From assembly GCA_964036045.1 (NCBI GenBank), contig OZ038379.1:110547268-110611267 (forward strand): DNA of 64,000 nt, read 5' to 3'. Position 1 is the stretch's first letter, and every line of letters begins with the position of its first letter. The stretch is from Eutreptiella sp. 'Long Island Sound 2002'. Lineage: Eukaryota; Euglenozoa; Euglenophyceae; Eutreptiales; Eutreptiaceae. The notes under the pieces are model-generated. The model had not been told where the DNA came from and did not search any database. It was given only the letters and a program-made list of their open reading frames with translations. Below are positions 23,004 to 36,100 of the stretch, in pieces. Both the position numbers and the translations under genes were made by a program.

Positions 23004-26000
23004 TCACCTGCGCCGCCGCTTGTGTGGGGGCTGAGGCTGCGGCGGCGGCGGGTTGTGCCGGCGGTAGCGCCAGTGGGCGAGGGCGCTGCGCAAAGCCCGG
23101 AGGAGCCAGTTGTTGGCGTCCGCAACTGTGATGCGGAGCACCGCTCCCCCTTCCAGGAAGGCCGGCCACGTCGGCTCCCTGTCGGGCCACGCCGCCTGGA
23201 TCACTGACCTGAGGACCCTCTCATGGTCCTCTGGGGCTGCCCACCCCCCCGGGGGTACCTCTCGGTTTCCTCCGTCCCTCCGGAGGAGCACGGCATCGAA
23301 GGGCCTGTTCCTCGACCTCCTGGAGGTCCCCTGGTTGGCCCAGCACAACCACCCGTACACCTCCCCCACCAGGGGGAGGGTCTCCTCCCCCAGAGGGTCC
23401 GGGACCGCGCCCCAGTCCCGGTCCCATGGCCGGCCCTCCTCTGCCCCCCGTGCCGGCCCCCCTCGCTGCCCCTGCGCCTGCGGCGCCGATGTCGCGCCCC
23501 GTCCCTCCTCCGCCGAGGCCATCCGCGCCGGCTCTGCCCTCGGCGCGGGGGGGGCTTGATGGTGCTGGCGTCGTGGGGGTTGGGGGGGGATGAGCTCGCC
23601 GGCGTCAGGGTCGATGTTGTAGAGGTGGTGGTGGTGGTGGTGGTGGTGGTGGTGGGTGTGGTGTGCCGGCATCTGTTGGATGCCGGGGGGGATGCACCTC
23701 ACCGGCTGCACGTCCAGCTGCGGGGGCGCCCCGCCCTCTGCCCCCCTCCCTTCGCCCCGTCCTCCCCCCTGGGCTCCCATGCCCCGTCCCGCCTGTCCCT
23801 TGGGGCCCACGGCGCCCTTGCCCTTGCCCTTGGGCCCCTTTCCAGCCCCCTGCCCGTGTCGCGGGTCCCGCCTCCCGTCCCCCACGCCCTGGCCCGCTCG
23901 CTCTCCCACCTCCCCTCGCCCTGCCCCCTGCACCTGGGCTCCCTGCCCGCGCCCCTGCGCGCCCTTCCCGTGCCCTGGCCCCTTCCCTAACCCCTGCCCC
24001 GAGTCGCGCCGTCCGCTCTGCTCCCCCCCGCTGCTGCGCCCTTCCTGGACCACTCGCCGGGCGTCCCGCTGCCTCTGCAGCTGCGGCAGCGTGACGCCCG
24101 CCGGCGAGCGCTCGCGCGTCGGGGGGCGGAGGGTGCCGCTCCCGCCCCGGGGGGAAGGGCTTGGGGGGGAACGGCTTGGGGGGGCTGGTGTGGGTGTGGG
24201 TGGGGTTGGCGTGGGCGCGGTACTTCGCGCTCTCCCTGCCCACTGCTGCTGCTGCGGCGGCCGCCGGCGAGGCGTCCGCGGCCCGTGCGGGGTTCTTCCC
24301 CCGCTTGCGCGGCGTGCTGGGGGCCGCGGCGTGGCCGACCGAGGCGGTGTCGCGGCCCGCCGGGGTCGCGGCCGCAGCCCCTCGCACGCCCTCCTCGCTC
24401 TCCTACGCTGCCGTGGCGGCCGCCGACGAGGCGCCCGTGGCCGCGGTCGCAACCCCTCGCACGCCCTCCTGGTTCTCCTCTGCTGCCCCGGCGGCCGCCG
24501 GCGGGGCGCCCGCGGCCCGTGCGGGGTCCGTCCCCCGCGTTTGCGGCGCGCTGGAGGTCGCGGCGCGGCCGGCCGAGGTGGTGTGGCGGCCCGCCGGGGT
24601 TGCGGCCGCAGCCCCCCGCGCGCCCTCCCCGCTCTCCTTCGCTGCCGTGCCGGCCGCCGATGAGGCGCCCGTTCCCGCGCGGTCGCAACCCCTCGCGCGC
24701 CCTTCTTGCTCTCCTCTGCGGCTGCGGCAGCCCTCGGCGATGCGCCCGGTTCCTGCGCCGGGGCTGCCCCCCGTGTCGGCGGCGTGCCGGGGGCCGCGGT
24801 CGGGGCCGCGGCGTGGCTCGCTGCGGTCTCCGCCTCCTGAGTGTCTGGGCGGCGCGGGGCGGCGGGGCTGGTAGCGTGGGCGGCGGGGGCGGTCGCCTCG
24901 GCTGGCCCAGGCTCCCGGGCCGGCGGCGGCGGCCCGACCAGCACCGCCACCTCCGCCAGCCTCCACTCCTCGCGCTCCGCGAGGGTCTCCCCCGTCCACT
25001 CCGGGGAGGAGACGGGGGAGGGGGAGCGGGACCGGCGGTGGTGGCGGTTGTCCCGCTGGGGGGACCCATCGGAGTCTGCCATCACTGTTACCCTGGTAGG
25101 CATGCGTGGTGGCAGGCGCGCCCTTCCCACTACCTCCTGGTGCATCAGTGCCGTGCCGTGGGCAGTGCCGGTTGGTGCTCTGCGGGGGGGAGGGGGGGAG
25201 GGGGTTGGGGGGCCGGCTGTTGCGTCAGCCCCGCACGGCCGGGGGCCTGCGGCCATCCACCGGCATTGGGAGGGGAGGCGGGGGAGCCACGCGGCCCACG
25301 CGTCGCGCCACAGCTCCCACTCTGGGGCGGGGCCCAGGGCCCTGGGCCCCCGGGAGTCGTCGGGCGGTGTCGGGGGCAGCCGCACCAGGTGGACCCCCGT
25401 AACGGCGGTGACCTCCTGTGTGCGCAGGAAGGTGTGTACTCCGTCCCGCGCCGCGGGCGCCGGGAGGGGGGGGCGGGGTACGGGTGTTGCCCCATAGAGG
25501 TGGGTGGGGGTGATCCACAGGATCCGCCCCGGGTCCCCGCGGGTCGCGACGACGAGGAGGAGGAGGGGGGTGCCAGGGCACTCCTGCCAGAGGACCTGCC
25601 CCCTGTGGTGGGCACCCCTGGTCCTGGAGAGGGGGGGGGACAGACCTGGTCTGGGTTAGCCCAGCCGCGGGGCGCGTGCGTCGCCGGCGGGAGGGCGGGG
25701 CACCAAGTGGGCTCCCTGGGGAACGCCTCGTAGACGAGGGCGTACGGGGGGGTAGGCCCGGTGCCGTCGTACACCGGGTTGGTCGGCCGGCGGCGGGCGG
25801 ACGCCTCGTCCGCGCCTTCCACGAACACCGTGACCTCGCCCACCTCCAGGTCCTCGTCCGGCAGCTGTAGAAGGTGGAGCGCCGCATCCAGCTCGGACAC
25901 TCCTCCCGGGTACGTGGCCCGCGCCTGGTTCAGGTACGGGACCGCGTCCCCGGGGTAGCGCGTCCTGAGGGAGTGCAGCAGGGCTGGGGCGCTACTGCGG

Positions 26001-29000
26001 AGGGACATGGCAGACCCCGCTCCCGTCAGCCGCAGGGTGTCCCCCATGGACAGGGGCCGGCCCGACCGATTGGACTTGCGCCACTCCATCCAGTGCCCGT
26101 AGAGGGCCGCCTCCGGGCTGATGAGCCCCGGCCGGATGGCGTTCACGATCCGGTGCATTGCCGGGAGCAGCGTAGGGCCCCCCGCTCCGTTCAGGGCGCG
26201 GACGGCCGGGAGGGCGGTCTCGTTGAGGAAAGCCCTCGCACTGCCCTCCAGGTCACACCGTGCGGCAGCGTGCGCTTCGTGTGCCTCCGCCACCGCGTCC
26301 GCCACCAGGCCCCGGACGGCCGCCTCCTGCGATCTGCGGCGGGCCCTGGTGTGCCCCGGCCCATCCCCCCGTCGGCGTGGCATGGTGCTGCGGGCTCTGC
26401 AAAGGGCGGCGGCGGGTGGGGGTTAGGGGGCGAACACGTGCGACAGGTGCACAGCGGATGTGGGGTCCCGCAGGTGCACGTGGATCAACAGAAGGGCAGC
26501 GCCCGCGGGGCCCGCTTGTTCGTGCGAGGGGGTGTGTGCCCCCTCGATGCGCCGGCGCAAGGCCTCCTCCTCTGTGCGCCTGCGCGGGCCTGCGGGAGGT
26601 TCGGGCCAGGGGCACGCGGCTACCTGGGTGCACCGCGCGCACCTGTTGGCGCCTGTCGACGCTGCGGAGGACACCGTGTCACATTCTCCGCAGAGTCGGC
26701 AGGTGTGTGGGAGGTGGGAGGGCGGCGACCAAGGGTCGAGATGGCGGAGCCAGAGGTCGTTCCACCTCTGTCGGAGGGGGTCCCGGATCTCCAGCAGGCG
26801 GGCGTGGACGCGGCGCCGGTAGTCCTTGCCAAGCGTCTTCCGCTGGACCTCCTGCCACGTGTCGTCGGGGAGGATCCCGTGGTCGTGGAAGGCGGCGATG
26901 AGGTCGTCCCACGCCGGGCGGGGGTGCCCCTGGGGGGGGCTCGCCATGTACACGTGGCGCCCGGTGAGGTGGGGCGTCAGCGCATCCCATTGGCACCCGT
27001 TCGCGGTGTCTCTGTGGAGGAAGGCCAGCAGTGTGCTGTCCGCGACTGCCTCCCACCCCACTCGCAGCCCTTCGCCGCCGTCTAGCTCCTGGTGCAGCGC
27101 GGCTGCAATGCCGGTGGGGAGCATGAGGAGCAAGGGCCCCTGGGTGTCGCCCAGCCGGGACAGGGCGTCGTCGTATACCGGCCCCCCAGCTTTGAAGTGC
27201 GCCACGGTGAGTTGGGTGGCCCCGTCCTCTGGGGGGTGCCACCGGACGGTGGCCGCAGCGTGTCCCCACGTGCGTATCTCCGTAGCCCGGAGCACGTTGG
27301 CGGCGTGTAGGACGATGCGGGGCGGGACGGGTGTCCTGACGAGTGAGGACACGTCCCCAGTCCATCCCGTTTGTGGCCCCGGGGCCGCCTGCAGCCATTC
27401 CCCAGTCGCCGCGTCCCACGGGTGGTCAGGCCCCGCCCCGCGGATCATGGTGGGTCTCGGCCGGGTGTCCGGCCGCCACCAGCGGAGCGGGATGGCGGCG
27501 TATCGTTACGCAGGGGTCTCTGGGGCGCGCGTGGCGGCGCACCACCGGCTCCACTCCCGCGCCCACTCCTCCCCCGGGATGCGCGCCTCCCATCCGGTCA
27601 TGGAGCCGCGCCCGATGATCCACGGTGGGAAGAGGGCGTCTTGTAGGTACCTCGAGAACCCCCCCGGCAGGTCCTGGTACGGGTGGGGGCTCTCTTGGGG
27701 CGGGCACTCCAGAGTGCCATTCACAACACAGAGGGAGGCTACGAAGTCCTTGTCAGGGCGCGGGGGAGGGGGAGGGTGGTCGCCCTCTGCCGCAGTGAGC
27801 CACCGGTGCGCCCGGGCCGCCGCGCTCTGGGGCTCGCGGAGGAGTTGCTCCAGCCGGTGGTTGCAAAGCTCCCACGCGAAGTCCCCCAGCCGGAGCATGT
27901 GGTGGAGAAAATCGTCCACCGAGGTCCCTCCCGGCGGGTCGTATCGGGTTATGGCGCGGAGCTCGGGCACCAGTCTGGAGCAGAACAGCCCCGTCCACGT
28001 GGCGCCTGCGGAGCGCCACGAGGCCACCCAAAGGGCCTTGTCCCCAGGTGGGAGGTGGCGGGCCGCCTCGTGTACCGCCTGGCGGTAGTGGGGCCAGAGG
28101 AGCCGTGAGTGGGTGCAACCCACGTGCATGTGCACCGGGGTCTCCTCCGGGCCGCTGCAGAAACGGCACGGTTGTGGGACGATGGCGACGCCGAAGAGCC
28201 GCTCCTTCCGGACGCGGAGCCTGCGCTGCACCGGCGTGTGGCCGTCTCGGGCCCGCAGCGCCCGGCGGTTGGTGGCCGCCGCGGTGAGGTCCCGGGCGTG
28301 GACGTAGGCCGTGGCGTGGGCCGCGCCCAAAGGTGTGCGTCCCCGGTGCGTCAGCGCATGGTCCGTCTGCGCCCGTTGCGCGACCTCGCCGAGCACCCGC
28401 ATCTTGGGGGGCCGTAGATCGAGATGGCCGTCACGGCCGGCGACAATGAGTTAGGCGTGGCCAGGGTCTGGGGGCGTGTTCTGCAAGACGGTGTCCTGGG
28501 ACGCCGCCCAGTCCGCCTTGTGCAGTAGGGCGTCACTGTGGTGCGAGGTGGCTCGGACGTACCAGAACGGGTGCCCGGCGTGTTGCCCCCGCGCGCACAG
28601 GCCGTCCCGGAGCCACCTCAGGGGCATCTGGTTGACCACCTTCGCTGCGCCCGCGGGGACCCCCGTGGTTCGTTCGCGATCTGCGTGCCGCAGGAGGTGG
28701 AGGATGACTTCGGCGTCCATCGTGTGGACCCATGGTCTGTGGGCACCGTAATGTAGGGGGAGGGAGGCGGCCACCCCCTCCCCGTCGGGCACCGTGCCCG
28801 AGATGGCCACCGCCCACGTGCGGGTGAGGTCGGCGGCGAGAGCGACGCTGGTGGCGTGTTTGCAGGGTCCGCCCCCGGACGCGTCAGAGGAGGTGTGTCC
28901 CCAGGCCTCCGGGATCCAGTAGTATCCGGTGGGGCTGAGCCACCCCGCGTTGAGGTCGGCGGAGTGCCACCGGACGTCGGGGTGGTTGGGGGTCAGTTGG

Positions 29001-32000
29001 TCCACGCTCAGCGCCCTGGTGTCGCCTGGGCTGATCGCCGGGTGGTCGTGCAGCCGGATCTCCGGTCCGGCGACCGTGCTTGCCCAGGACCGTAGCGCCG
29101 TCACATGTTCCTTGAGCCACGCCGGGCCCCCGCGCTGGTGCACCACCAGGTGTCCCGTGTCCTCCGGCTGGTCCTCCAGCGCGTGTACCGCCATGTGTGG
29201 GTCGTGCGGCACCCCCGTAGCCACCAGTAGGGCGGTGCCACGGGGGAGCCCACGGGGTTCGGGCTGGCCTGCCCCCACTTGCACTATTACCCACTCAGAC
29301 GGAGCTGCGCTTGTCCCGTCGCTTGGGTGCATTGGTCGTCCGTGGTCACCAACCACAACGGCGTCGGCGCGTGGGGCCGGGGGCGTAAGGGCTCTGGCCA
29401 CGCCACGTCCGCGTTAGGCTCTTGGTGCTCGCTTTCCGCGAGTACGTCGCGGAGGATGTACATGAGGGCTGCTGGCGGGTGGTACGCCGCCCCCCGCGTG
29501 GGGGGGGATAGGCCGTCCCGGCGGCGGTAGCCCCCGACGTGGAGGTGCAGGCCGTCCGGGGTCACCCGTGGGCCGGTGTGGGCGTCCTGCTTAGCCCTCG
29601 TGGGGTGGACGAGTCTCAGGCGGGGGTCCCGTGTGCCGGTGGTGTGGAAGAGGTGGGCCAGGGCGTAGCGCCACCCGGGGTGATTGGTGGGCTCCTGCTC
29701 ACGGCGGCAATAACGGAGGTGTTCATCGGCGCATTGGATGAGGCACTCCCGCACCGCCGTCTGCCACGGATCGTCGTTGTCGGGGAAGGGGTGGCGTGGC
29801 CCGTGGTGCCCATGCCACGGCGTTGTGTGTGGCACTGTCAGGCGGCACGTGTCGCGGTGTCGCAGCTTGGCGGTGCGCAGCGCGACGATTTTGCCCGGCG
29901 GGGACTGTAGTTGGACATGGGCCGCCCTGGGGCACGCGATGGGGTTGTACATCCCCACTCCCAGGGCGGCCAGGGCCCGGGGTATGCGGTGGACCCAGTC
30001 GCCTCCCGCCAGAGTTGCGAACTCCGGGACGGGGTAGTGCACCTCGGGACATATTTTTCGCGCGCCGGCTATCTCCCAGAACATCTTTGTGACCTCGGCG
30101 CGCACAGAGGTTGCGCGGTGGTGGACCAGTGTACCCACGAGGGCCACCGCTGCCTGCTGGCACCGCGTGGGCACCCGTGTGAGCCCCAGGGTCCGGTCAT
30201 CCTGCAGGCTGTCCCGCGAGGCGTCGAAGGCGTACCGCGCCCTGTCCTTCGCGACCTGGACCGTGATGTGGTCCAGGTGGCGTGCAGTGTCGGAGTCGTT
30301 GGCGATGAAAGGGGCGACGTACTGCGTCACCCCCCCGAGGATCGCCAGGATGACGTCCTGCACCACTTTCGGTGGCGCGAGGGTGTTAAGGCACCAGTGG
30401 TGCACCGCCGCCAGGCGTAGCCGGTGCTTGCGCTGCAGGGAGAACTCCCCGTCCGGCTGCAGCTGGAGTCCCAGGTAGGGGACGGGGTCGGCCGCTGGTA
30501 CCCAGTACCACGGGTTTTCCAGGTGGGGGCAGAGTCGCAGCTGCAGGCCTGGGACCCCCTCCGTGGTGGCCATGGCGCACTTGCGGGGGTTGAGCTCCAT
30601 GCCCATCATCCCCAGGTACGCGGCCACCGCCTCCACGCCCTCGACGGAGTGCTGCAGCGTGTGGGCCACCACCAGCAGGTCGTCGATATAGGCCTGGATG
30701 AGGCCGTGCTCGGCCCCTCCCGGCAGGCGCAGGCGGTGCCCCTGTGCCCTGAGCAGGGGCTCCAGGAGGAGCGCGTACAGCAGGGGGCTCTCGGGGTTGC
30801 CCTGCCGGACGCCGCGTAGCATGTAGACGGGCTGCGTTGCCCGTGTGCTGTGACAAAGCGCAGCCTGGCGCACGTGTGGAGGAAGAGCAGGAGGTCAATG
30901 ACGTCCAGCGGCACGGAGAGGTGGCGCAGGATGAGGTGGAGGGCGCCGTGTGGGGCGGTGTCGAAGGCCTTGCGGGCGTCAAAGGAGAAGACGTAGTTGG
31001 GCCTTCCCCGCTGGAGCTGCCGCTGCGCCATGAACAGCGGGGGGCCTGTGTTGGAGCCTGGGAGGGCCCCCCGCTGCCAGTCGCTGACCACTCCGTGCCG
31101 TGTGAGCACTTCCGTGATGCGCTGGGTGAGAGGGCCCGTGAGCAGCTTCATGTCCAGCTGGCCCAGGGCTATGGGCCTGTAGTCGTCCAGTCTGGCAGAG
31201 CCCGGTACCTTGGGGCTGAGCCAGATGTGCGCGTCCCTCCAGTGCATCGGCGACGGGGCGCTGCGGAGGATGGCCCGGTTGGAATGGACCGGGAGCCACT
31301 GGACGGGTGCCGGGAGGGCCTTGATGAAACGGGCCTCCACGTGGTTAGGACCTGGGGGATTGCCATCGGCCTTGTCCAGGGCGGACTTCAGGTCCTGCAT
31401 GGAGTACTGCTGGACCTGTGTCAAGGCCCCCTCAGGGACCCGGGGGACGTGGCGGCCGAGGACCGCCTGGAAACCCGGGAGGTCCACCGGGCGTTTGTCA
31501 TACAGTTCTCGCCAGAAGGCGTGAACTGCGAACATCACGTCGTGGGCCTCCGTGAGGAGCGTTTGGGTGTTGGGAACCCGCACGTTCCAGAGGCCTGACG
31601 GGCCTGGGGCCTCTACCTCTATGGCTCCCCGCACGGCTCTCCATCGCTGGGCGATGTCGGGGGCGTGGCGGCGCCAGAAGTCCTTGATGGCGCGCTTGCG
31701 GTCTGCCGCCAGGAGGGCGCGGAGCTGGCGAATGTCCTCCTCGAGGGCGGCTGCTTGCCTCTCCAGCTCCTCCTGTAGCTGGCCCTGCGTGGTCGGGCGG
31801 AACCCGGGCGACACACCCTGCAGCTCCTCCGTGAGCCGGAGCGCCGCCTCGGACCGGATGCCATGCCTGGCCGCGTCCGCTGGGTACGCTGCCGGCGCGC
31901 GCGCTGCCAGGGTGTCATAGCGGAGGACCGCTGCCTGGAGCTGCTTTCCGCTCTCCGGGAGGTCCCCCTCCGCCGGGTCCGTTCCCGCCGGAGACGGCTG

Positions 32001-33101
32001 CCGGCGTCCCACCACGCGCGCCAGGGCGTCATGCGTCGCGTGGAGGTGTTCGAACACCTTGTCCACCGCGGCCGCGTGCATGGACCCGTAGTCGTGCTGC
32101 TCTGCGGGACCCAGCCAGGGCGCCAGGGAGGGTTCATCCTGCGCGGCGGTGACCGCCGCCAACAGGCAGTGTTGGACGGGCGCGGCCTCGGCGTCGTACG
32201 GGAGGAGGCGGCCCTCCGTGTGGCTGTAGGGGGTGGGCATCGCCGCGCGCCCCGCTGCGCTGAGGAGACCCGGCAGGGCCAGGCGGACTGGGAGGTGGTC
32301 CGAGCCGACCACCTGGGGGTGTGCCATGCCGCGAGCCCAGACGCTTTCCCGCAGGGACCACGGCAGGAGAGGCTCGTTGACCAGGAAGGTGTCCACCCTG
32401 TGCTGGGACGGGTGCAGCGTGGGGGTCATGTCCTCCTCGCCGCCTGCCGCGGCCCTTCGGAAGCCGCAGGCCTCCCAGCCCGCTCGGAAATGCTCCGTGG
32501 CCGGGTTGGCGGGGACATCCATGTAGATGTTGGTGTCGCCGGCGATGACCACCGGGTGCCTCCCGCCGAGGCTGCGTGCCGTGGCATACATTTGTATGTC
32601 GGCCGAGAACGCCGCCCGTCCCGCCCACGGAGAGCAGCCTGCTTGCGGCCCGTGGACGTTGATGAGGGTGAGGCCTCCCCCGTCCGTGCGGATCTCCAGG
32701 GCCGCGGCCTTCCCGGGGACAGTTTCCATGAAGCTGAGCACCTCGTGCTCCGCCACGTACTTGCTGCTGACCGCGGTGAGGAGGCCCCCCCCTCTCGAGG
32801 TGGAGGTGGCTCCCGTCTCCGCCAGCCGGCTGCTGAAGAAGGCGGTGTACCCCTTGTCCCGGAGCGCCGCGGCCACGTGCATCTCCTGCGCCCTGGTGGC
32901 GATCCCCGTTTCCTGGAGCATGATGGCAAAGCCCCCCTCTTGGGGCAGCATGCCGGTGATGAGGTGCTCTTTGTCGGTGCAGGCCGCCGGCCCCCGGCGC
33001 CGCCGGAGTGTGTCCCGGAGGGACCGGTCTGGCGGCACGAGGCCGTTGCGCAGGTTCCACGAGAGGAGCCACAGGGCGTCGCCCGTCTTGTCCTCCTGGA
33101 G
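23004..33101 (-). CDS. LINE ORF2: APE endonuclease / reverse transcriptase / RNase H / CCHC finger / long C-terminus
   Basis: Domains on the minus strand: AP-like endonuclease from ~33080 (SWNLRNG, LQETGI, GDTNIYMD near 32535, SDHLPVRL near 32297); LINE reverse transcriptase (YRPIALGQLD, SFDARKAFD, GVRQGNPESPLLY, AYIDDLLVVA near 30686); RNase H-like region (DASGGG, DAEVILHLLR, HKADWAAS, ~28850-28500); a C-x2-C...H...C finger (CRFC...HVGC, ~28160); a CRLC...CARC ribbon (~26700); then a Pro/Arg/Ala-rich extension with a His tract (~23640) and a protein-like end (GEVYGWLCWANQG) finishing on TGA at 23004. The frame changes near 30.85, 29.37 and 25.63 kb, each as if one base were missing, the last two beside G runs. 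In-frame TAA at 28451, 27506 and 26423 are the only other interruptions and would be Gln under the inferred code. No ATG precedes the endonuclease core after the TGA at 33102. Confidence 0.75.
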
Positions 33102-36100
33102 TCAGCTATCCCGCATCGGCATCGCCGCCGGGTTCTCCGGCGCCGCCAGGGCATCTGGGTGCGCCGCATCCGCTGAGCACGTTCCCAGCGGGGCCCACAG
33201 GGGGGCCCGGGGGACCGGGGGAGCCAGGGGGGCCAGGGGGGCCAGCCCCGCGGGGATGGACATGGACCCTGGTGGGGCCGCACCGCCGGCCCCCGGGGCC
33301 GCTCCGGGTGCCTCCTCACCTCCATCTGCGTGGTCGGCTGCCTGGGGCGGGGGGCGCCGGGTGTACGGGGCGTGCCACGGGGACCTTCGTGCTCTCCCCT
33401 GCAGGATGTTGGCGGCCGCCTCCTTGTCGTCCGCCGGGGCCGCAGCGTGCACCGCGTGCCACGCCAGGTGTTCCAGCATTGCCCCGCTGGTGTAGTACTT
33501 GTCCGCACACAGGGGGCATTTCGTCGGCTCCGTGGCCCCTCGCGCCGGGGGGAGCGGCACCGAATTCCGAATGGCGCCCTCCGCCGCTGGTTCGAAGGGC
33601 AGGTTGGCCAGCGGCACCGTGTGTGGTGCCAGCGTGCGGCCCGGGGCCGCCGCATCGAGGGCTCGTGTCGCGGGCGCGGGCCCGAGACCTCGGATGGCAT
33701 TGCGCTGCGCTTCTGCTTGCAGCCATGCTTGCCAGTGCGTGGAGCCGATTTGGCGGTCGGGTTTGCCCCTCCATCGCAGGTCGTGGAAGGCCTGTAGCCA
33801 GTGGTACAACGCCGTCGGGACCGCCAGCTGGAGCTCCAGGTCGGCGGGGTGCGCCGCTGCCGGCCACACTCCCGGCCTCGCCGCCCGGGCGTTGTCCTTC
33901 AGCCTGACCTGGAGCAGGAGGGCGTGGTGTTCGCCCTCCCGCAGCGCCTTGATGATCATGCGGGTGCAGTCTGCCACGCGGATCACGGCTTCGGGCCCCA
34001 GCAGGCGTTCGGGGTCGCAGACGATGATGTGCGCGTCCGCCGGGCTGAACATGCAGACCACCCACTGTGGGTTCTGCTGTCCCCGTTGGGCCACCGCCAG
34101 GGTAGCCGCTGGGCGGGCGTGCGTGATTGGCCCCGCGTGGAGGTCCGGGACGTCCGTGGCCCTGATGGCGTCTCCCTGCCACGCGGCCCGTAGATGCTCC
34201 TCCTGGTCGGGGCTCCACACCAGTGTGGGGGGGTGGACCCACCCCGGTTCCTGCCTCTTGTTGGGGGCGCTGACAGTGTGTAGCAGGACCGCCAGCGGCC
34301 AGGGGTCCGCCGACATATAGTAGGCCTGAGTGGGCCCCTGTCGCCAGTCGATGTGGGACAGGGGCGGGAAAGCCCCTTGCCTGGCGGTGCTGTGCCAGAC
34401 CGTCCATTGGCCTCCGGCCAGGACGTGCGACCGGTACCCTCCGGTGTGGCCGTGTATGATGGCCTGGTAGCCTGCCTTCTGCAGTACCAGTGCCTCCCCC
34501 TGCTTAGGCCCGGGCGGGGGTGTGCCATCGCCCGCACCCCAGACGCGGGTGCGCCCGCGGAGTGTGGCATGCCACGGGTCTGGTGCATCGCGCTGAGGGC
34601 CTTGTATGCATCCCGCAATTTGCGCCGGGACGTGGTGGTGGACGAAGCTCTCCCCGCCGTCTGCTAGCAACGCCGCCGCTACGACGTATAGTTGCTCCGC
34701 CGTGAGGGGTGCCGTCGGCGCGTGCGTCGCGGCCGGCCGTCGCGGCCGCGTGTCGCGGCAGGGGACGTGGGGCAGCAGTTGCGCCGGCCACGCCGCCACG
34801 GGACCCATGGTGACGGCCGCGACCGCGGACGCCAGCGCCGTGCGGTCCGTGGGTCTGTACTGCCGGAGCCCCGTGGTATCTCGGGCGAGGTGCCTGCAGG
34901 CTGCCATCCAGGCCACCGCTCCGCAGTTCGTGCAGTCCGGTTCGGCACCACCCGCGTCGTCGCTTCCCCTTTGCTGTACCGTGGTGGCGGTGTCGAGCGG
35001 GGGGCCCCGCTGTAGCGCCTCCGGGCCCTGCCCCGGCGGGAGGGCGGGCGGGACTGGCTGCGGGTAGTTTTGCGCGCCTCGGCGCTCCGGGTGCGTGTGG
35101 TACGGGTTTTGCCGGCGGTGTTCCGGGGCTGCCTGTGGTTGGAAGAGGAGTTGGTGCAGGTACCAGTGGCCCTCCGCGGTGGACGGGTTGCGGAGCGTTA
35201 GCCACTGTTCCACCACGCCTCCTGGGTGCGCGGCCTCGACGCGGCGCTGCAACCCCAGGCGGCCTAGGCGGTTGGACGTGCCCGCGGGTGGGATGTGGGC
35301 TTGCGGGTAGAGCACCCGCAGCGGCTCCAGCGCCAGGTCCAGCACTTCGTCGTTGAGCTGCTTCGTGAGGGCCGACGCCCTGTGTAGGGCGTGGAGGACC
35401 CCGGGTGTGAAGGCCGTGAGCTGTTCGAGCACCGGTCCCGGCGGGTACCGCGCACCCGGGTTCGTTAGCCACTCCCTGGTGTGGCTCAGTACGGCCTTCC
35501 ACACGTCCCTTGTAAAGGCGTGCTGGGGGGCCAAACAGGGGACCATCTGTAGGAGGCGGTGGCACGCCGGCGGCGATCGCATGGACTGTGGGGCGGCCAC
35601 CGTGATCCACCTGCACGCCGTGCCGGGCACGATCGCCCCCCATTCCACGGTCCCCATGCCCTCGGCGTGGATCAGCGCCTGGCCCTGGACCATGGGGAAA
35701 TAGGGGCTCGAGCGCCCTTTTCCTTCCTTCCACCGTACCCAGGCGGCCCCCGCCTGCAGGCTGCGGAGAAGGGCCACGCCGGGGAGGAGCGGCTGCGGGA
35801 AAGCCCCCTTGACTGCCTGGATGGCGTGGGCCAAGGTGCCCATGGGCAAGTACCACAACGGGAGGGTCCAGGGGCCCGGCAGCGGTTGCGCCACCCCTGC
35901 GTCCCATCGCCACTCGGAGTCTGGCGGGGTGGCCGGGACCGTGCCCGTCTGCAGGAAGTGGCGTGCCTGCTTGTCGGGGTGCCGTTGGAGGGTTGCCGCG
36001 AGGCTGAGCCCCTCTGCCGCTGGTGCCACCGGGAGGCCGCCCCGGGGCCTGCGCCAGGGGTAATCCTGGTCGGCCGGCCAGGTGTGGAGGTCCCGGGCGA

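Noticed and set aside
22698-23207. Plus-strand frame starting in the 3' LTR
   Set aside because: It is the duplicated gag start of the LTR running into unrelated LINE sequence.
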